NCBI GenBank assembly: GCA_009739215.1
Contig: VSJF01000003.1
Location: 1,612,001-1,676,000 of the forward strand
Reading direction: 5' to 3'
Length of the DNA: 64,000 nt
Origin: Floccularia luteovirens
Lineage: Eukaryota; Basidiomycota; Agaricomycetes; Agaricales; Squamanitaceae
Below, in pieces: positions 26,122 to 38,228 of this stretch; the first letter of the stretch is position 1; each line of letters begins with the position of its first letter. Below the pieces are notes generated by a model, which had not been told where the DNA came from, did not search any database, and was given only the letters and a program-made list of their open reading frames with translations. The translations under genes were made by a program, and so were the position numbers.

Positions 26122-27068
26122 ATGGCTAATACCACAGTAACTGGCGCCCTTGCAATTCACGGCCAAAATCCTCAGGTAATTTTCCTTCGAGTTATTGTGG
26201 TATAAATAAATAATCTTCCTTTCCAGCATCTCGTTGAAACTGTTATTCGCAACCGTATATACGAATCAACTTTTTGGAAAGAACACTGCTTTGCACTTAC
26301 AGGTCTGCCGTGTATATATATTCCACGTTCCATTACTCAGGCAACCATAGCCGAAAGCCTCATCGATAAAGCAATTGCTCTTAAATGCATTGGAGGTGTA
26401 TACGGTAATCAACGTCCAACAGAATTTCTATGTTTGCTATTGAAGTTATTGCAAATTCAACCGGAAAAAGAGATCCTTGTGGAATATCTCCAAGCAGACG
26501 AGTTCAAGTGCGTTAAACTCCAATTCTTTGTATGAACTAAATTCAGACCTTGCAGGTATCTCCGAGCGTTAGCATCAATGTATATCCGGATGACCTTCAG
26601 AGCGACTGATGTGTACGAACTATTGGAACCTCTTCTGAAGGACTATAGAAAGCTGCGACAAAGAAACATGTGTAAGCAATGCTGCTATGTCAGAGTATCA
26701 GTTAATTAATAACTAAACTAGCAGGATATTTTTTGACATATATTGATGAGTTCGCGTATGCTCTGCTTACTGAAGAAAGAGTCTGCGACATAATACTTCC
26801 TCGTTTGATAAAAAGGCGAGTCTTAGAAGAAAATGGAGACATTGGACCCAGAAAAAGTCGGCTCCTGGATGCATTAGAGGGTAGGAGTGAAAGAGGAAGC
26901 AATCAAAGTCGAAGTCGGAGCAGGAGTAGGAGCAAAAGCTTGCTGCATAGTATGTCACAGAGTAGAAGTGAAAGTGAGTCTCGAAGCAGGAGTGGATCGC
27001 CTATTGGGGACGGGTATATATCTCGCAGTCCCTCCAGGTCACGATCTAGCTCTCATTCACGCACATAA
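26122..27068 (+). CDS. PRP38: Pre-mRNA-splicing factor 38 (PRP38)
   Basis: Prp38 is a U4/U6.U5 tri-snRNP-associated factor needed for spliceosome activation. Exons in order give MANTTVTGALAIHGQNPQ, HLVETVIRNRIYESTFWKEH, CFALTGL.., IGGVYGNQRPTEFLCLLLKL and YLRALASMYIRMTF. DVYELLEPLLKDYRKLRQRN and YIDEFAYALLTEERVCDIILPR follow, the standard PRP38 core. The C-terminus is an arginine/serine-rich tail (SRSRSRSRSKS, ending SSSHSRT), as in metazoan and many fungal PRP38 proteins. Introns of about 50 nt are at about 26,176-26,225, 26,304-26,340, 26,508-26,554 and 26,671-26,722. The first ATG at 26,122 gives the expected N-terminus. Confidence 0.93.
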
Positions 27069-27125
27069 TATACGCATAATATAGGCTATCTATTAAGTAT
27101 CAGCGTACCAATTTGACTATTAATC

Positions 27126-28077
27126 TCAACTCTTTTGACTGGCATAATCCTGCTTTTTCCACGAGCCCAGTTGTGTGGCAAGAAGCCTCCACCGTTCCTC
27201 TACCAAAGGAAAATCGCCCAGTGATTTCAAGGTTCCAGATGAAATATACCCTCGGTTGCGATGTTTCCCATACCATACTAATCATGAAGCAATTAATACC
27301 TGAAAAATATACAATGACGAAGGTAACTCACTGATATCTTCACGCCGAGTAGGGGCCGCAGAGACTCTGTCCACTCTCCCTTTGACACAATCACGAAGAG
27401 AAAGTGTATTGTAGTACTTGCAGACGACCTTGCCTCCTTGTTTTTCGATCGCCTCAATAGCACTCTTGCTCGCTCTCGACGGGACAATGAAAACGGGCGT
27501 ATTCAAGTGTTTGGCTCCCTAGGATCCAAATTATTTGTCATTGATGCACTCGATTAATGACATTGCAGCGAACATCACCAAGTATTTTTATACCATCATG
27601 TACATTGTGTACACAACCACTGAGAAGTAATTCACGGGCAGTAATAGGATTTTCTGGTGATGATGTCAGACGACCTTGGTTGATCCAATGTTGTATTCTT
27701 TCCAAATTGACAGCTGCCCATGTCCTCGCATTCCTAAAATCGCAAGCGGACAGTCAATTAACACACGCACTCAAAATGTAATCAATACACACTGGTTGAT
27801 AAAACCGCGTTTCGGAAATAACTTTGTTATTGGTGTCTGGCCACCCTCGAAGCCCGGTCGGATCCCAGGTCCGGAGCGCGACTTTTGGCCATTGGCACCC
27901 CTTCCAGATGTGCCACCGTAACCAGAGCCTTGACCTCTACCCACCCGTTTTTGCTTGGAATACAAAATTAGAATATGTATGAATCTTTTTGATACTGAGG
28001 TTTACATTTTGCTGCGATCTTGGAGCAGGGTGGATATTTGCTAGTGTGATACGAGCGGTTCGGACTCCCAAAGACAT
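27126..28077 (-). CDS. MRPL10: Mitochondrial large-subunit ribosomal protein uL15m
   Basis: This is a component of the mitochondrial 54S/39S ribosomal subunit. The N-terminal exon reads [19 protein letters not shown]. It joins to the diagnostic glycine-rich block [18 protein letters not shown], then [20 protein letters not shown] and KLFPKRGF. The central exon has [25 protein letters not shown] and [14 protein letters not shown]. The last exon, reached through an intron of about 55 nt (donor GTGAGT near 27,332), encodes [37 protein letters not shown] and a stop at 27,126. The tail matches the fungal mitochondrial L15 form and not the cytosolic one. It is transcribed divergently from MOD5 across a 135-bp gap. 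Confidence 0.92.
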
Positions 28078-28212
28078 GAATAAAGGACAACGACAGTGAA
28101 CGGTCACCAATTTTCTCTGGCGGACATTCAATGTTTGATTACATAACCAAGTGCCCACCACAGGCATAGAATTTGTTGGCAGTTACAGTACTAACTTACA
28201 AAAAAATTCTTT

Positions 28213-29987
28213 ATGCAACCATTGATCACTATATGTGGAACTACAGCTGTCGGAAAGTCTAATCTTGGCATCGAGCTAGCGCTTCGCCTTGCTTCTGGCG
28301 GTCTTAGTTCTGGGTGGAAAGGTGCTAGAATTATTAATGCCGACTCCATGCAAGTCTATGCAGGTCTGGATATTCTTACAAATAAAGTCCCGGAGGATCA
28401 AAGACAAGGTATTGACCATCTACTTATGGGTTTCAAGAAGCCTGGAGAGCAGTATGTTGTCGGCCAATGGGTTAGAGATGCCTTGAAAATCGTGAGTGTT
28501 GGATCTTAATGGATCATGCAATAAAACGCGAAACATTTCGTCATAGATAAAAGACGTTCATGCAAAGAATGAGATACCCATAGTTGTTGGTGGAACTTCG
28601 TACTGGATTCAGCACTTGATTTTTCCTAATCGTTTGGTGCAAGATTGTCCTTCGGAGATTACAAGTATCGACAACAGGACTAATACTACTAACTTTCCTT
28701 CCACCATTGCTAATATCGATAAATCCCTTGCTTCATTACCGACAAATCTGCTGACAACCTTCGAAAACTTGCCATCGGCACCACCTTCTGCAAAACTCGA
28801 TCCAGAACATGCATTCCAACTTCACAGTATCCTTGCCATACTTGATCCTGTCATGGCTGGACGCTGGCATTGGCGAGATACGCGCAAAGTCTTGCGAAAC
28901 CTTCAAATAATAAAGGAACATCGCAGGAAAGCAAGTGACATGGTTGCGGAGCAATCACTAAATCCTGTGAATAATCGACCAAGGTTGGCCATTTTTTCTC
29001 GACTGACTGCCAGGTAGTCTTCATTATCTTTATTTCAAGATTTAGAACTTTGAATTTTTGGCTTTATGCAGAACCATCAGAACTAGAAATGCGAATTAAC
29101 ACCCGGGTGGATATTATGATGGAAGTATGCAGTTATTGCTTTGCTTGTGTTTTTCTGGTTTTTTACTTTTGCAGCAAGGTCTACTTGATGAATTGAGACA
29201 ACTACGAGCAATGGAAAATGGGCTGTGTCAAAATGACTTTACGCTAAGCATTTATCAATCTATTGGTTAGTCAGTATTGTCGTGAAATTCATTTATGTGA
29301 CATTCACTCCCCAGGTTACAGGGAGTTCAATGAATACTTATCTTCCCCAAATCCCACAAATACCGCTCTCCAGGATGCTACGAACCGGATGAAACTTTCT
29401 ACTAAGCAATACGCTAAAAAGCAAATATCATGGATTCGAAATAAACTGTTGCCTGCCATCAATATGGCAAATATCAATGAACAATTAGTGCCAACTTTCC
29501 TGCTAGACGCAACAGGTTCGCCTCATTGACTCGCTTACTGATCATCAAATAAACTTGTTACGTTACGAAGCGCTTGGTGATGCATGGGAGGCAAATGTCA
29601 GGATTCCTGCCGTGCAACTAATGGAAGGTGCGGCAGTGATTATATATTTAATTAGATTCTCATAGAATATTCTTCAAGATTTTCTAAATGGAAAAGAACT
29701 GCCTCCATCATCCTCATTATCCGAAACAGCCAAAAAAATGCTCTCAGTCGAGGAAAAGTGTATAGAGTACGTCACTCGAGATTTTATCCAATGCAAACTT
29801 TTTTCTGAACTATTCCTTTAGTCCCCAAACCCGGTTAATCGAACGTCAAAAAATGGTCTGCGAAGTCTGTACCGTGGATATGAATCGGCCCGTCATGGTT
29901 GATACAGGTGCTCAGTGGGAAGCTCACAAAAATGCACGTAATCACAGACGTATGGAAAGGCAACGATTTTCATCACCTAACCAGTAA
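28213..29987 (+). CDS. MOD5: tRNA dimethylallyltransferase (Mod5/TRIT1)
   Basis: This enzyme adds an isopentenyl group to A37 of tRNAs, using DMAPP. The start MQPLITICGTTAVGKSNLGI contains the P-loop-like substrate site. IINADSMQVYAGLDI, GIDHLLMGFKKPGEQYVVGQW and PIVVGGTSYWIQHLIFPN are family motifs. Later exons have LRNLQIIKEHR, GYREFNEYL, STKQYAKKQISWIRNKLLP and the C-terminal zinc finger CEVCTVD with the AHKNARNHRR histidine pair. That finger marks the eukaryotic enzyme, which is dual-targeted to nucleus/cytosol and mitochondria in yeast. About eight introns interrupt the gene. The stop is at 29,987. Confidence 0.92.
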
Positions 29988-30335
29988 AGAGGGGTATTAT
30001 CGGACAGTCTAGTCTCTACGACTATACAGTCAAACTTAATCAGGTAATGTCTTACTTCATATATGATCGTAGCTTACAGCGGACCACCCATCTAGTAAGT
30101 TGTACCAAGATAAATACTGAATACATGCTGGGTGGTGATGTTCGTGTTTCCTTTGGGATCCTTAATAGTAAATGTCATGTATTTTTCGTATGACAAATCG
30201 GGACGAAAATACAAACATGGCAAGAGGTTACAATTCCCTTTTGATGCCAAAATACAACATAGTCATAAAACGTTTGACATTCACTAAAAACTACCCACAA
30301 GTTCTGAAGACAAAGCAACTATAATACTGTTCACT
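29988..30335. other. Intergenic region between convergent genes
   Basis: This short AT-rich stretch lies between the MOD5 and VMA1 stop codons and probably holds both 3' untranslated regions. No feature was seen. Confidence 0.5.
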
Positions 30336-32723
30336 TCATTCTGCCAACTGACGGAATTTGTCTTGAATCTCTCCGTACAGAGCATCCAACTTCTGTTTGA
30401 TGGGTTCTTGGCCTTGGGATGGTGACTTTGAGGACGGAATATCAGTACAACGAACAAATACCACAGCCGATGAAACATACCTCAAATTTCATTTGAGATA
30501 ATTTGAACATGATTTCAGATGCAGAATCCTTGATCTTTGCGAACGTTAGGTCATTTTGGGTAACTGCTTTGATCGCTGCATCATGAAATCCAACAAAGTT
30601 CCGCAACATTGCACTTGTCTTGTAGAAAGGACAGTACCGATCGTATTCGCTCATCCCATTTTGTTGTAGAAAGTCATCTTTGAGCATTCTAGCGACTTCG
30701 AGAGTGATTTTATCATTTTCTCCAAGAGCACTCTTTCCGACCAGCTGAACTATTTCAGCGAGATCTTCTTCTTTCTGTAAAATCTGTTTTGTCTTGGTAC
30801 GAAGCTCCACGAATCCTGGTTCTGTGCTTTCATAATATGGTTCTAAAACTTTCGTATATTTTGAATATGAAAGGGACCAGTTGACAGAAGGAAAGTGTTT
30901 GCGCTGAGCAAGCTTTTTGTCCAGACCCCAGAATACTTGTACAATGCCGAGTGTAGCAGATGTGACAGGATCAGAGAAGTCACCACCGGGTGGAGACACA
31001 CTGAAGTCATTCGTTAACCGGATTTCAGTTTGATGAAGGATACACTTACGCGCCAACAATTGAAACAGTACCCTTCCGCTCAGGATTGCCGATGCAGACA
31101 ACCTTGCCAGCACGCTCATAAAAGCTAGCGAGTTTCGTCCCAAGATAAGCTGGGTATCCTGAATCTGCAGGCATCTCTGCCAGGCGGCCGGAAATTTCTC
31201 GGAGCGCCTCAGCCCATCGCGAAGTAGAGTCAGCCATCATAGCAACGTTGGAACCTTGATCACGGAAGTATTCAGAAAGTGTGATACCGGTATAGATCGA
31301 GGCCTCTCTAGCCGCTACAGGCATGTTAGAGGTATTGGCGACCAAGGTTGTACGTTTCATGATGGGCTCCTGTCTCTCTCCAATTTCCATTGTCAGTTCG
31401 GGGAACTGCATCAATACTTAGCATTATTTGAATCATAAAACAAGTTCGGTACTTACTTCCATCAAAACTTCGGCCATCTGTTTGGTACGTTGGTACACAA
31501 TTATGATATAGCCACACAGTTGTTATTACTCACCTCGTTTCCTCGTTCGCCGCAACCGACATATACAATAATGTCACTATTGGAAAATTTAGAAAGAGCC
31601 TGGGAAATGACCGTTTTTCCACAACCGAAGGCTCCAGGAATAGCAGTTGTACCACCTTGGACACACCTTTTTGTGCTGGGTGAAAAATTGGAATCTTAGA
31701 TCCATGAAAATGACACGCACGGGAATAAAGCATCAAGTATGCGTTGACCAGTAAGAAGTGGATAGTCTGCGGTTTGCTTTTCAGCAACTGGTCGGGGTGC
31801 ACGTACAGGCCACAATTGCATCAAGGAGTGTTTGGATGTTTTCCCCTCAAATTCAGTTTCTAAGACGATATCCTGATTTTATTAGGCAACTGAATTACAT
31901 GAACAGTCGTGAAACTCACATCTACAGCATAGCTGGCGCTTTCCGCTATATGTGTAATCGTACCCAACGCCCTTGGGGATAGCATTATTTTATGATTATT
32001 AACTAGCGAATTTTCGTAGACTCCTCCAAAAATGTCGCCACCAGAGATGTGGTCGCCCACCTATAAAAATGGTATTAGACAGGGGAGGGCTATAAGTGAC
32101 GAGAAGCCAGCCTTAAATGAAGCAGGCTTGAAGTCCCACTGGAGTGAACGGTCGAGTGCATCTGTATTGATTCCTCGGGGTATGTATATGGATTTCGAGA
32201 GTTCTTGAATGGACTATCAGTGGGTCAAGATGATATTTCAATATATGCTGTTGAAGGGGAGAAATAAACTAACCCGCAGAGGTCTTTGAATTCCATCAAC
32301 TATATTTCCCATTAGGCCTAGTGGTGGTATTGAGAATGAGGTGTCGGGAGCAAGGATACGTATAGAGGAGTACCTGGTCCGAGTTCAACACTCAAGGGCT
32401 TTCCTGTTCGTAGTACAGGATCACCAACTGTTACACCAGATGTCTCCTCATATACTTGAATCGTAGCTTTGTCTGCTTCAATCCGGATGACCTCTGACAA
32501 GATCTAGTGTTTAAGTAAGATGATTGCTTTAGAAGTTTCATTACGAACCTCCGACTAGCTCATCATGACCAACACGAACAAGCTCGTACATGGCAGCACC
32601 AATCATGTTTTCAGCAATGACGACTGGACCTGACACTCCAAAGACTTGACCAAACCTGCTTTCGCGATCTTCGTCCTTGATTTTGGGAAGATCTCTCCTT
32701 GCATTTTGTAAAGCACCTGCCAT
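30336..32723 (-). CDS. VMA1: V-type H+-ATPase catalytic subunit A
   Basis: Subunit A hydrolyses ATP in the V1 sector to acidify vacuoles. The start [13 protein letters not shown] is followed by [34 protein letters not shown] and [35 protein letters not shown] follows. The P-loop reads [20 protein letters not shown]. Then come [41 protein letters not shown] and [15 protein letters not shown]. The end is [20 protein letters not shown] with a stop at 30,336. No intein interrupts the P-loop region, unlike Saccharomyces VMA1. The gene has about nine short introns. It shares a promoter region of about 170 bp with the divergent RPT1 gene. Confidence 0.95.
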
Positions 32724-32890
32724 TGATTCAGTATCGATACCGTTAATATCATGAAGTTGAAAGCTTGAGATGATAAGAGCTTAGCACCTGTGTCAGTCGT
32801 GCTGATCATGTGACAGAGACGCGTCATTGCTTGATTTAAATTTCAGAAATCAGAAATCGCAGTTTGATACTACTTACACCCTTATTCACA

Positions 32891-34826
32891 ATGCCACCCA
32901 AAGCGTAAGATTATCGTTCTCTAAGAATTTTACTCTTTTACTGATTCCAATTTATCTTCAGTGACTGGGAGAAATGTGCGTATCAGTGTAATTCATTAGT
33001 CGCCAGAACTGAAACGAAGAAACAGATGAGAAGAAGCTTGACGAAAAGGATGAGAAGATAGTCGGTATGTATGCATTTCTCCTTACTCAAATATATCTAA
33101 TAATCTGCATTTGCTTTAGCTTTGGATGACAGTGATATCCAAATCTTAAAGACCTACGTATGTTGTCACAAACTTCTCTTGTTTCCAAATTTTCATCAAA
33201 TATGCACAGGGTCAGGGTCCGTATGCACGTCAGCTAAAAGATGTTGAGAAGGATATCAAGGATATACAAAAACGTATAAACGAGAAACTTGGTCAGTCCA
33301 TTCCTGGAATGTCTACTCAGTTTTTGAACTGACTTGATATAGGCGTCAAGGAGTCAGATACAGGGCTCGCATCTCCAAACCTTTGGGACCTTGCTGCGGA
33401 TAGACAACGGATGGGCAGTGAACATCCCTTACAAGTCGCAAGATGTACTAAAATCATTCCCATGGATACCAAACTTGCAGAGGCAGCAAAGTCCGTGAAT
33501 CCTCTAGGTGCTATGCAAGGTCAGAAGGGCGCAGACGAGCAAGATAAATACGTTATAAATATAAAGCAAATTGCCAAATTTGTTGTGGGGCTTGGTGATC
33601 GTGTCGCTGCCACCGATATTGAGGAAGGTATGCGTGTCGGGTGCGTTATATTATTAACCAGTCCACCATTTATACACTCATACTTCTGAAAAAAAAGTGT
33701 GGACCGAACAAAGTATCAAATACAGATTCCTTTGCCCCCCAAAATTGATGCGTCAGTAACTATGATGCAAGTAGAAGAAAAACCGGACGTGACATATTCC
33801 GATATCGGGGGATGTAAGGAGCAAATTGAAAAGCTTAGGGAGGTGGTAGAAACCCCATTGCTATCAGTAAGTTCACTCTTTATCTTGTTTGCTGGTCTTC
33901 ATTGGGTGCAGCCAGAGAGGTTCGTCAACCTTGGAATCGACCCTCCCAAGGGAGTATTATTGTTTGGTCCACCGGGAACTGGAAAGACCCTTTGTGCCCG
34001 AGCTGTAGCAAATCGTACAGACGCAACATTCATTCGTGTCATTGGATCAGAATTGGTGCAGAAATATGTCGGCGAAGGTGCACGTATGGTGCGAGAGCTG
34101 TTTGAACTGGCTCGAAGTAAGAAGGCGTGTATCATTTTCTTCGATGAGGTAGATGCTATTGGTGGTGCACGATTTGATGATGGTGCTGGAGGTGACAATG
34201 AAGTACAAAGAACCATGTTAGAACTGATAAACCAACTGGACGGCTTCGATCCCAGAGGAAATATTAAAGTTCTTATGGCAACGAACCGGTACCACCATCT
34301 TCATACGACATTAACTATCACTAATCAAGTTCCTAGACCTGACACATTGGATCCCGCTCTTTTGAGACCAGGAAGACTCGATAGGAGAGTAGAGTTCTCC
34401 CTTCCTGATAATGAGGGCAGGGCACATATTCTACGAATTCATGCCAGAAGGTTTGCAGTTGTTTTTTTAATGATTTTTTATTGATTTAATGGTCAACAAA
34501 AGCATGAGTGTTGAACGAGACATTCGTTTTGATCTAATTGCTCGTCTGTGCCCGAACACAACAGGGGCAGAGCTACGATCTGTCGCAACAGAGGTAAGCG
34601 GCTTCTTTGTGGTTTTTTATGCGAATCTAATCAACGCAAGGCTGGGATGTTTGCAATTCGCGCTCGGAGAAAGGTGGCATCTGAAAAAGACTTCTTGGAT
34701 GCGGTGGAAAAAGTGGTACGGCAAGGAACCAAATTCTCAAGCACGTACGTCTTTCAGAAATCATGTCCCTTTTATCAACATGAACTAAGAGTCTGCCTTA
34801 GTCCTTTATATCAAGTATACAATTAA
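32891..34826 (+). CDS. RPT1: 26S proteasome regulatory ATPase Rpt1
   Basis: Rpt1 is one of six AAA ATPases in the base of the 19S regulatory particle. A 14-nt first coding exon (MPPKA) splices to DWEK, then [24 protein letters not shown] and [18 protein letters not shown]. The OB-domain region includes [19 protein letters not shown]. The AAA module has [20 protein letters not shown], Walker [21 protein letters not shown], Walker [20 protein letters not shown] and the arginine finger region [18 protein letters not shown]. The C-terminus ends TPLYQVYN at 34,826; this short tail is typical of Rpt1. Introns are about 45-60 nt, including one inside the AAA domain near 34,289-34,333. The gene is complete and shows no disruptions. 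Confidence 0.95.
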
Positions 34827-35038
34827 ACATATTTTCCATGATCCGATAAATTTCTTCTGTAATTTTCCATGAATAAGTTTTGTGATCTGCGACCACTGCT
34901 AGATATATTGAGTCTAGCTCCACGAGCTCAAACCCCACAAAATAATTTCATGGCAAAAGGATTGTGATAATGAATACATTATCTACACATTCAAATTTAT
35001 ACAAGTACACTTTATCGAAGTTACCATTTATTGGATAG

Positions 35039-36661
35039 TCATTTCTGTATTTCACTTAATTCAGCAACCCCAGGCAAGGTCTATAAGATGTCTTATCAGT
35101 AGGATCGAACATGATACACACAAAAGCTACCTACCTTTCCCTCCAAAAGTTCCAAACTTGCTCCACCACCCGTGCTGACATGACTTAACTTGTCTTCAGC
35201 GTTATGCTGAGCGGCTACCGTTGCTGTATCACCTCCACCAATGATCACTACTGACCCTTTTTCGACAGCTTTAATACATGCATCAAGTAATGCCGTCGAA
35301 CCCTCTGCAAAAGCAGGAAATTCGAAGACACCTGGTGGCCTTTATGCGGGTGATTGATATATTGTTTGCCATAAAATTCTAAACATACCCGTTCCAGAGA
35401 ACCGTTTTCGCCTCCAAAACCGTCTTCTGGAACAGCTGGCGGCTCTTTGGGCCAGCATCGAGGCCCATCCAACCATCAGGTATACCATCCGCATCAGTTG
35501 CGAATCCAGTCTAAAAAGTAAGCACGATAGAAGTCGACAGAGAAATTTTCACTTACTTTTGCGTTTTTGTCAAATTTATCTGCAGTGACATAATCTGTAG
35601 GCAAGATAAGCTTCACATTGTTCTTCTTCGCCTTTTCCACCAGACCAGCCACCTTTCCGGATCCAGCTTCATCAAAAAGGGAGTTTCCAATCTAGAGATC
35701 ATTCTGGCTTATTCCCTTGTAAAGACGGAAGGCGGTAGTAGACCAACCGAAACATTTTCGAGGGTTTTCTTGAATGTGAAGGCCATTCCGCCACATACAA
35801 TAAGGGAATCTACCTTTGTACCAGTGGGTTAAGGCTACCCGTGTACTATAACCAGGTGAGGCTCACTTTATCAAGCATATTATCGATGAGCTGAATTTTG
35901 TCGGACACCTTTGCGCCGCCCAAGATAGCCAAGAAAGGCCTTTCCGGATTTTCCAAAGCTTTGGCGAAATATTCTAACTCTTTCTTCACAAGAAACCCGG
36001 ATGCTCTTTGGGGTAACTTGATTCCAACCATGCTTGAGTGGGCACGATGTGCGGTTCCAAAGGCATCGTTTATGTATATGTCTCCGAGTTTCGTGAGGTC
36101 TTCTCTAAATTGGGCCACTTTCGGCAGGGTCCGCTTTGGTCTTGGTTCCGTCATCATTTTTCAAACTTCCTTCTTCTTCTATGTGAAAACGCAGGTTTTC
36201 AAGTAATATCACGGAACCGGAAGGAGCCGTGTTAACAGCGTGTTCAACATCGGGACCAACACAGTCAGATAAGAATGTTACAGGTTTTCTAAGTTGTTTC
36301 TCCAATTCGCTAGCAACGGGCTTCAGGGAGTACTTTGAGTTAACTTTTCCATCAGGGCGTCCGAGGTGGGACATAAGTATGACAGAGGCGCTGCCTGAGA
36401 TAAGACCGGTGAAAAATTGTATAAAACTGAACAATCCGCAGAAAATATTGACCATGTTCTAGAGCATATTTAATGGTGGGCAATGCAGCAACGATGCGCT
36501 GGAACTGGTAAGGCTCTGTCGGAGGTGGTCATAAATTAACAGCGTACTGCAGGGTTTGTAATCTTCTCATCTTGGATTGGCACGTTGAAATCAACACGTA
36601 TGAGCACACGCTTGCCCTTGAGGTCAAGGTCTGTGATTGATAGTTTGTTAGAAAGCGACAT
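35039..36661 (-). CDS. PGK1: Phosphoglycerate kinase
   Basis: PGK catalyses the first ATP-forming step of glycolysis. The start is [20 protein letters not shown] at 36,661, and [19 protein letters not shown] continues it. [73 protein letters not shown] and the C-terminal [11 protein letters not shown] region are present. The gene ends [12 protein letters not shown]. About nine introns are spread over the gene, which is notable because PGK is usually highly expressed. The promoter lies in the 168-bp gap to the divergent RGG-protein start at 36,830. Confidence 0.95.
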
Positions 36662-36829
36662 CGTCGTTGTTGAACGTTGAGCGTTGTAAGGTTTCGATCT
36701 GATAAGTGGTGGTTAAGTAATAATATATTACGTCATCGCCGTGATGTATTCCGTGAACAACCTCATATCAAGGTTAGGGTCAAAGCTTTCACCTCCAAGC
36801 CAACAAGCCATTCACAATTTGAAGAGGCT

Positions 36830-37760
36830 ATGACTGATTCATCACCGTCGAATACCCTTGGCCTCGATTTCTCCACGATAACGCTTGACGACCAATTACC
36901 ACCCTCTACATCGCCGAAAGAAACTAATAATGGGTCTGATTCTGAACCAAAACAGGTTGGACAGGTCATTGAACAGGGCGCGCAAAGTCCCAGTGCAAAA
37001 ACCGAACCCTCCATTACAGGAACAAACACTAAAGAAAAGAAGAAACCATATGTGAACCCGGATCGTGTCAAGACAGGTGGAAGCCAACGCGTACTATTCC
37101 ACCGCTTACTCCATTTGAACAGCTCTTAATGGTCCCATTCAGGATAAACTGAGCGAGGAAGCGCTTACTGAACGTATGGCACGCATGCGGGAGCAGAATG
37201 AAAAAATCAAGCAACGGAGGCAGGTATGGGTGCAGTTTACACTTTGTATCTCTCACTTTACCTTGACGGATTCTCAGGATGTAAAGGCAGATGAAGAAGC
37301 TTTTAAGAAGACACAAGAGATTGAACGCATCAAACAAGTTGAGAGTCGTAAGAAACAAGAAGATGTTAATCGAGCACGGGATCAAAATGCCAAACGGAAG
37401 ATGGAAAAGGCCCAAAGCCGGGAATGGGATTCTGGGAAACAGACAAACGAATTTAGACCAAATGCAAACGTATCACAGGATAAATTATCGACTGGAAATA
37501 AACTCAAAGGATCTTCGAACAGTGTAGAGTCTTCAGGAAATACAGGCATGGTTCGGGCCCGCGATGCGTCTTCTAGAGGTAGCAGAGGTCGCGGTCGCGG
37601 TCGCGGGGGAAATGTTGGGGGACGTGAACCACGGGATGACCAGGAGAGCTCTCAAAAGTCCATAGAGGCGGCTGATCCTGTTTCCTCCTTGGTGTCGGTT
37701 CCAGTGACTGATAGGGAAGATATGGCAGTCGTCGCAACCATGGGGGACACAGCGGCATGA
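36830..37760 (+). CDS. Conserved fungal coiled-coil protein with an RGG tail, function unknown
   Basis: I recognise a fungal conserved protein but no assigned function. The start is taken as ATG at 36,830 (MTDSSPSNTLGLDFSTITLD) because an upstream frame from 36,677 runs into the PGK1 promoter. A charged region with NPDRVKTGGSQR is followed by a strongly helical, lysine/glutamate-rich segment (DKLSEEALTERMARMREQNE; ADEEAFKKTQEIERIKQVES; NAKRKMEKAQSREWDSGK). An arginine/glycine stretch near 37,575-37,620 (SRGSRGRGRGRGGNVGGRE) could bind RNA or be methylated. Two introns (about 37,093-37,141 and 37,225-37,279) are removed in frame. It could be a translation or RNA-binding accessory protein; that is inference from composition only. 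Confidence 0.7.
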
Positions 37761-38228
37761 TATTCCGTGAAAATATACCACATATCCCACACATACCACG
37801 CGACGGTTAGTAGTAACTTGTTTTCGGAGAGGAGATAGTGTGGCAATGAGTATGTTGTGTATAATACAGACAGTTGTGACTTGAGATACACCGTCATTGA
37901 CCCATTCAGATAATGAAGTTGTTGAATGATATTTGAGACATAACAATTATTATTCCTCTGTCTTGATTAATAGCATGTGAAGGTCACTTGAACTCCCGGG
38001 CACATTTATTTGATCCATTGTGGTCGAAACACACTATTCCAGTTACAAAGGATCAAGCCCGTGTCCGATTGGACTGTACTTCAGATCTGATCCTCTACTT
38101 CTTCGTTAACGGGTGTTGGGTTGTTTGGCTGGTTTTGCGGTTGGGGCACTCATCTCTTTTGCCTTCTGCCTTGCTCGCTGCGTAATTCAATACAGTCCCA
38201 GTCTGTATCCCATCGGGGCAGTTCCTAA
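37761..38228. other. Intergenic/5' leader region
   Basis: No coding signal was found. The 3' part probably contains the leader of the zinc-cluster gene, since its first coding exon appears to contribute a single base of the start codon at 38,229. Confidence 0.45.

Noticed and set aside
30336..32723. Possible intein in VMA1, as in yeast
   Set aside because: The P-loop region is continuous ([20 protein letters not shown]) and no large in-frame insertion is present; all gaps are short GT..AG introns.
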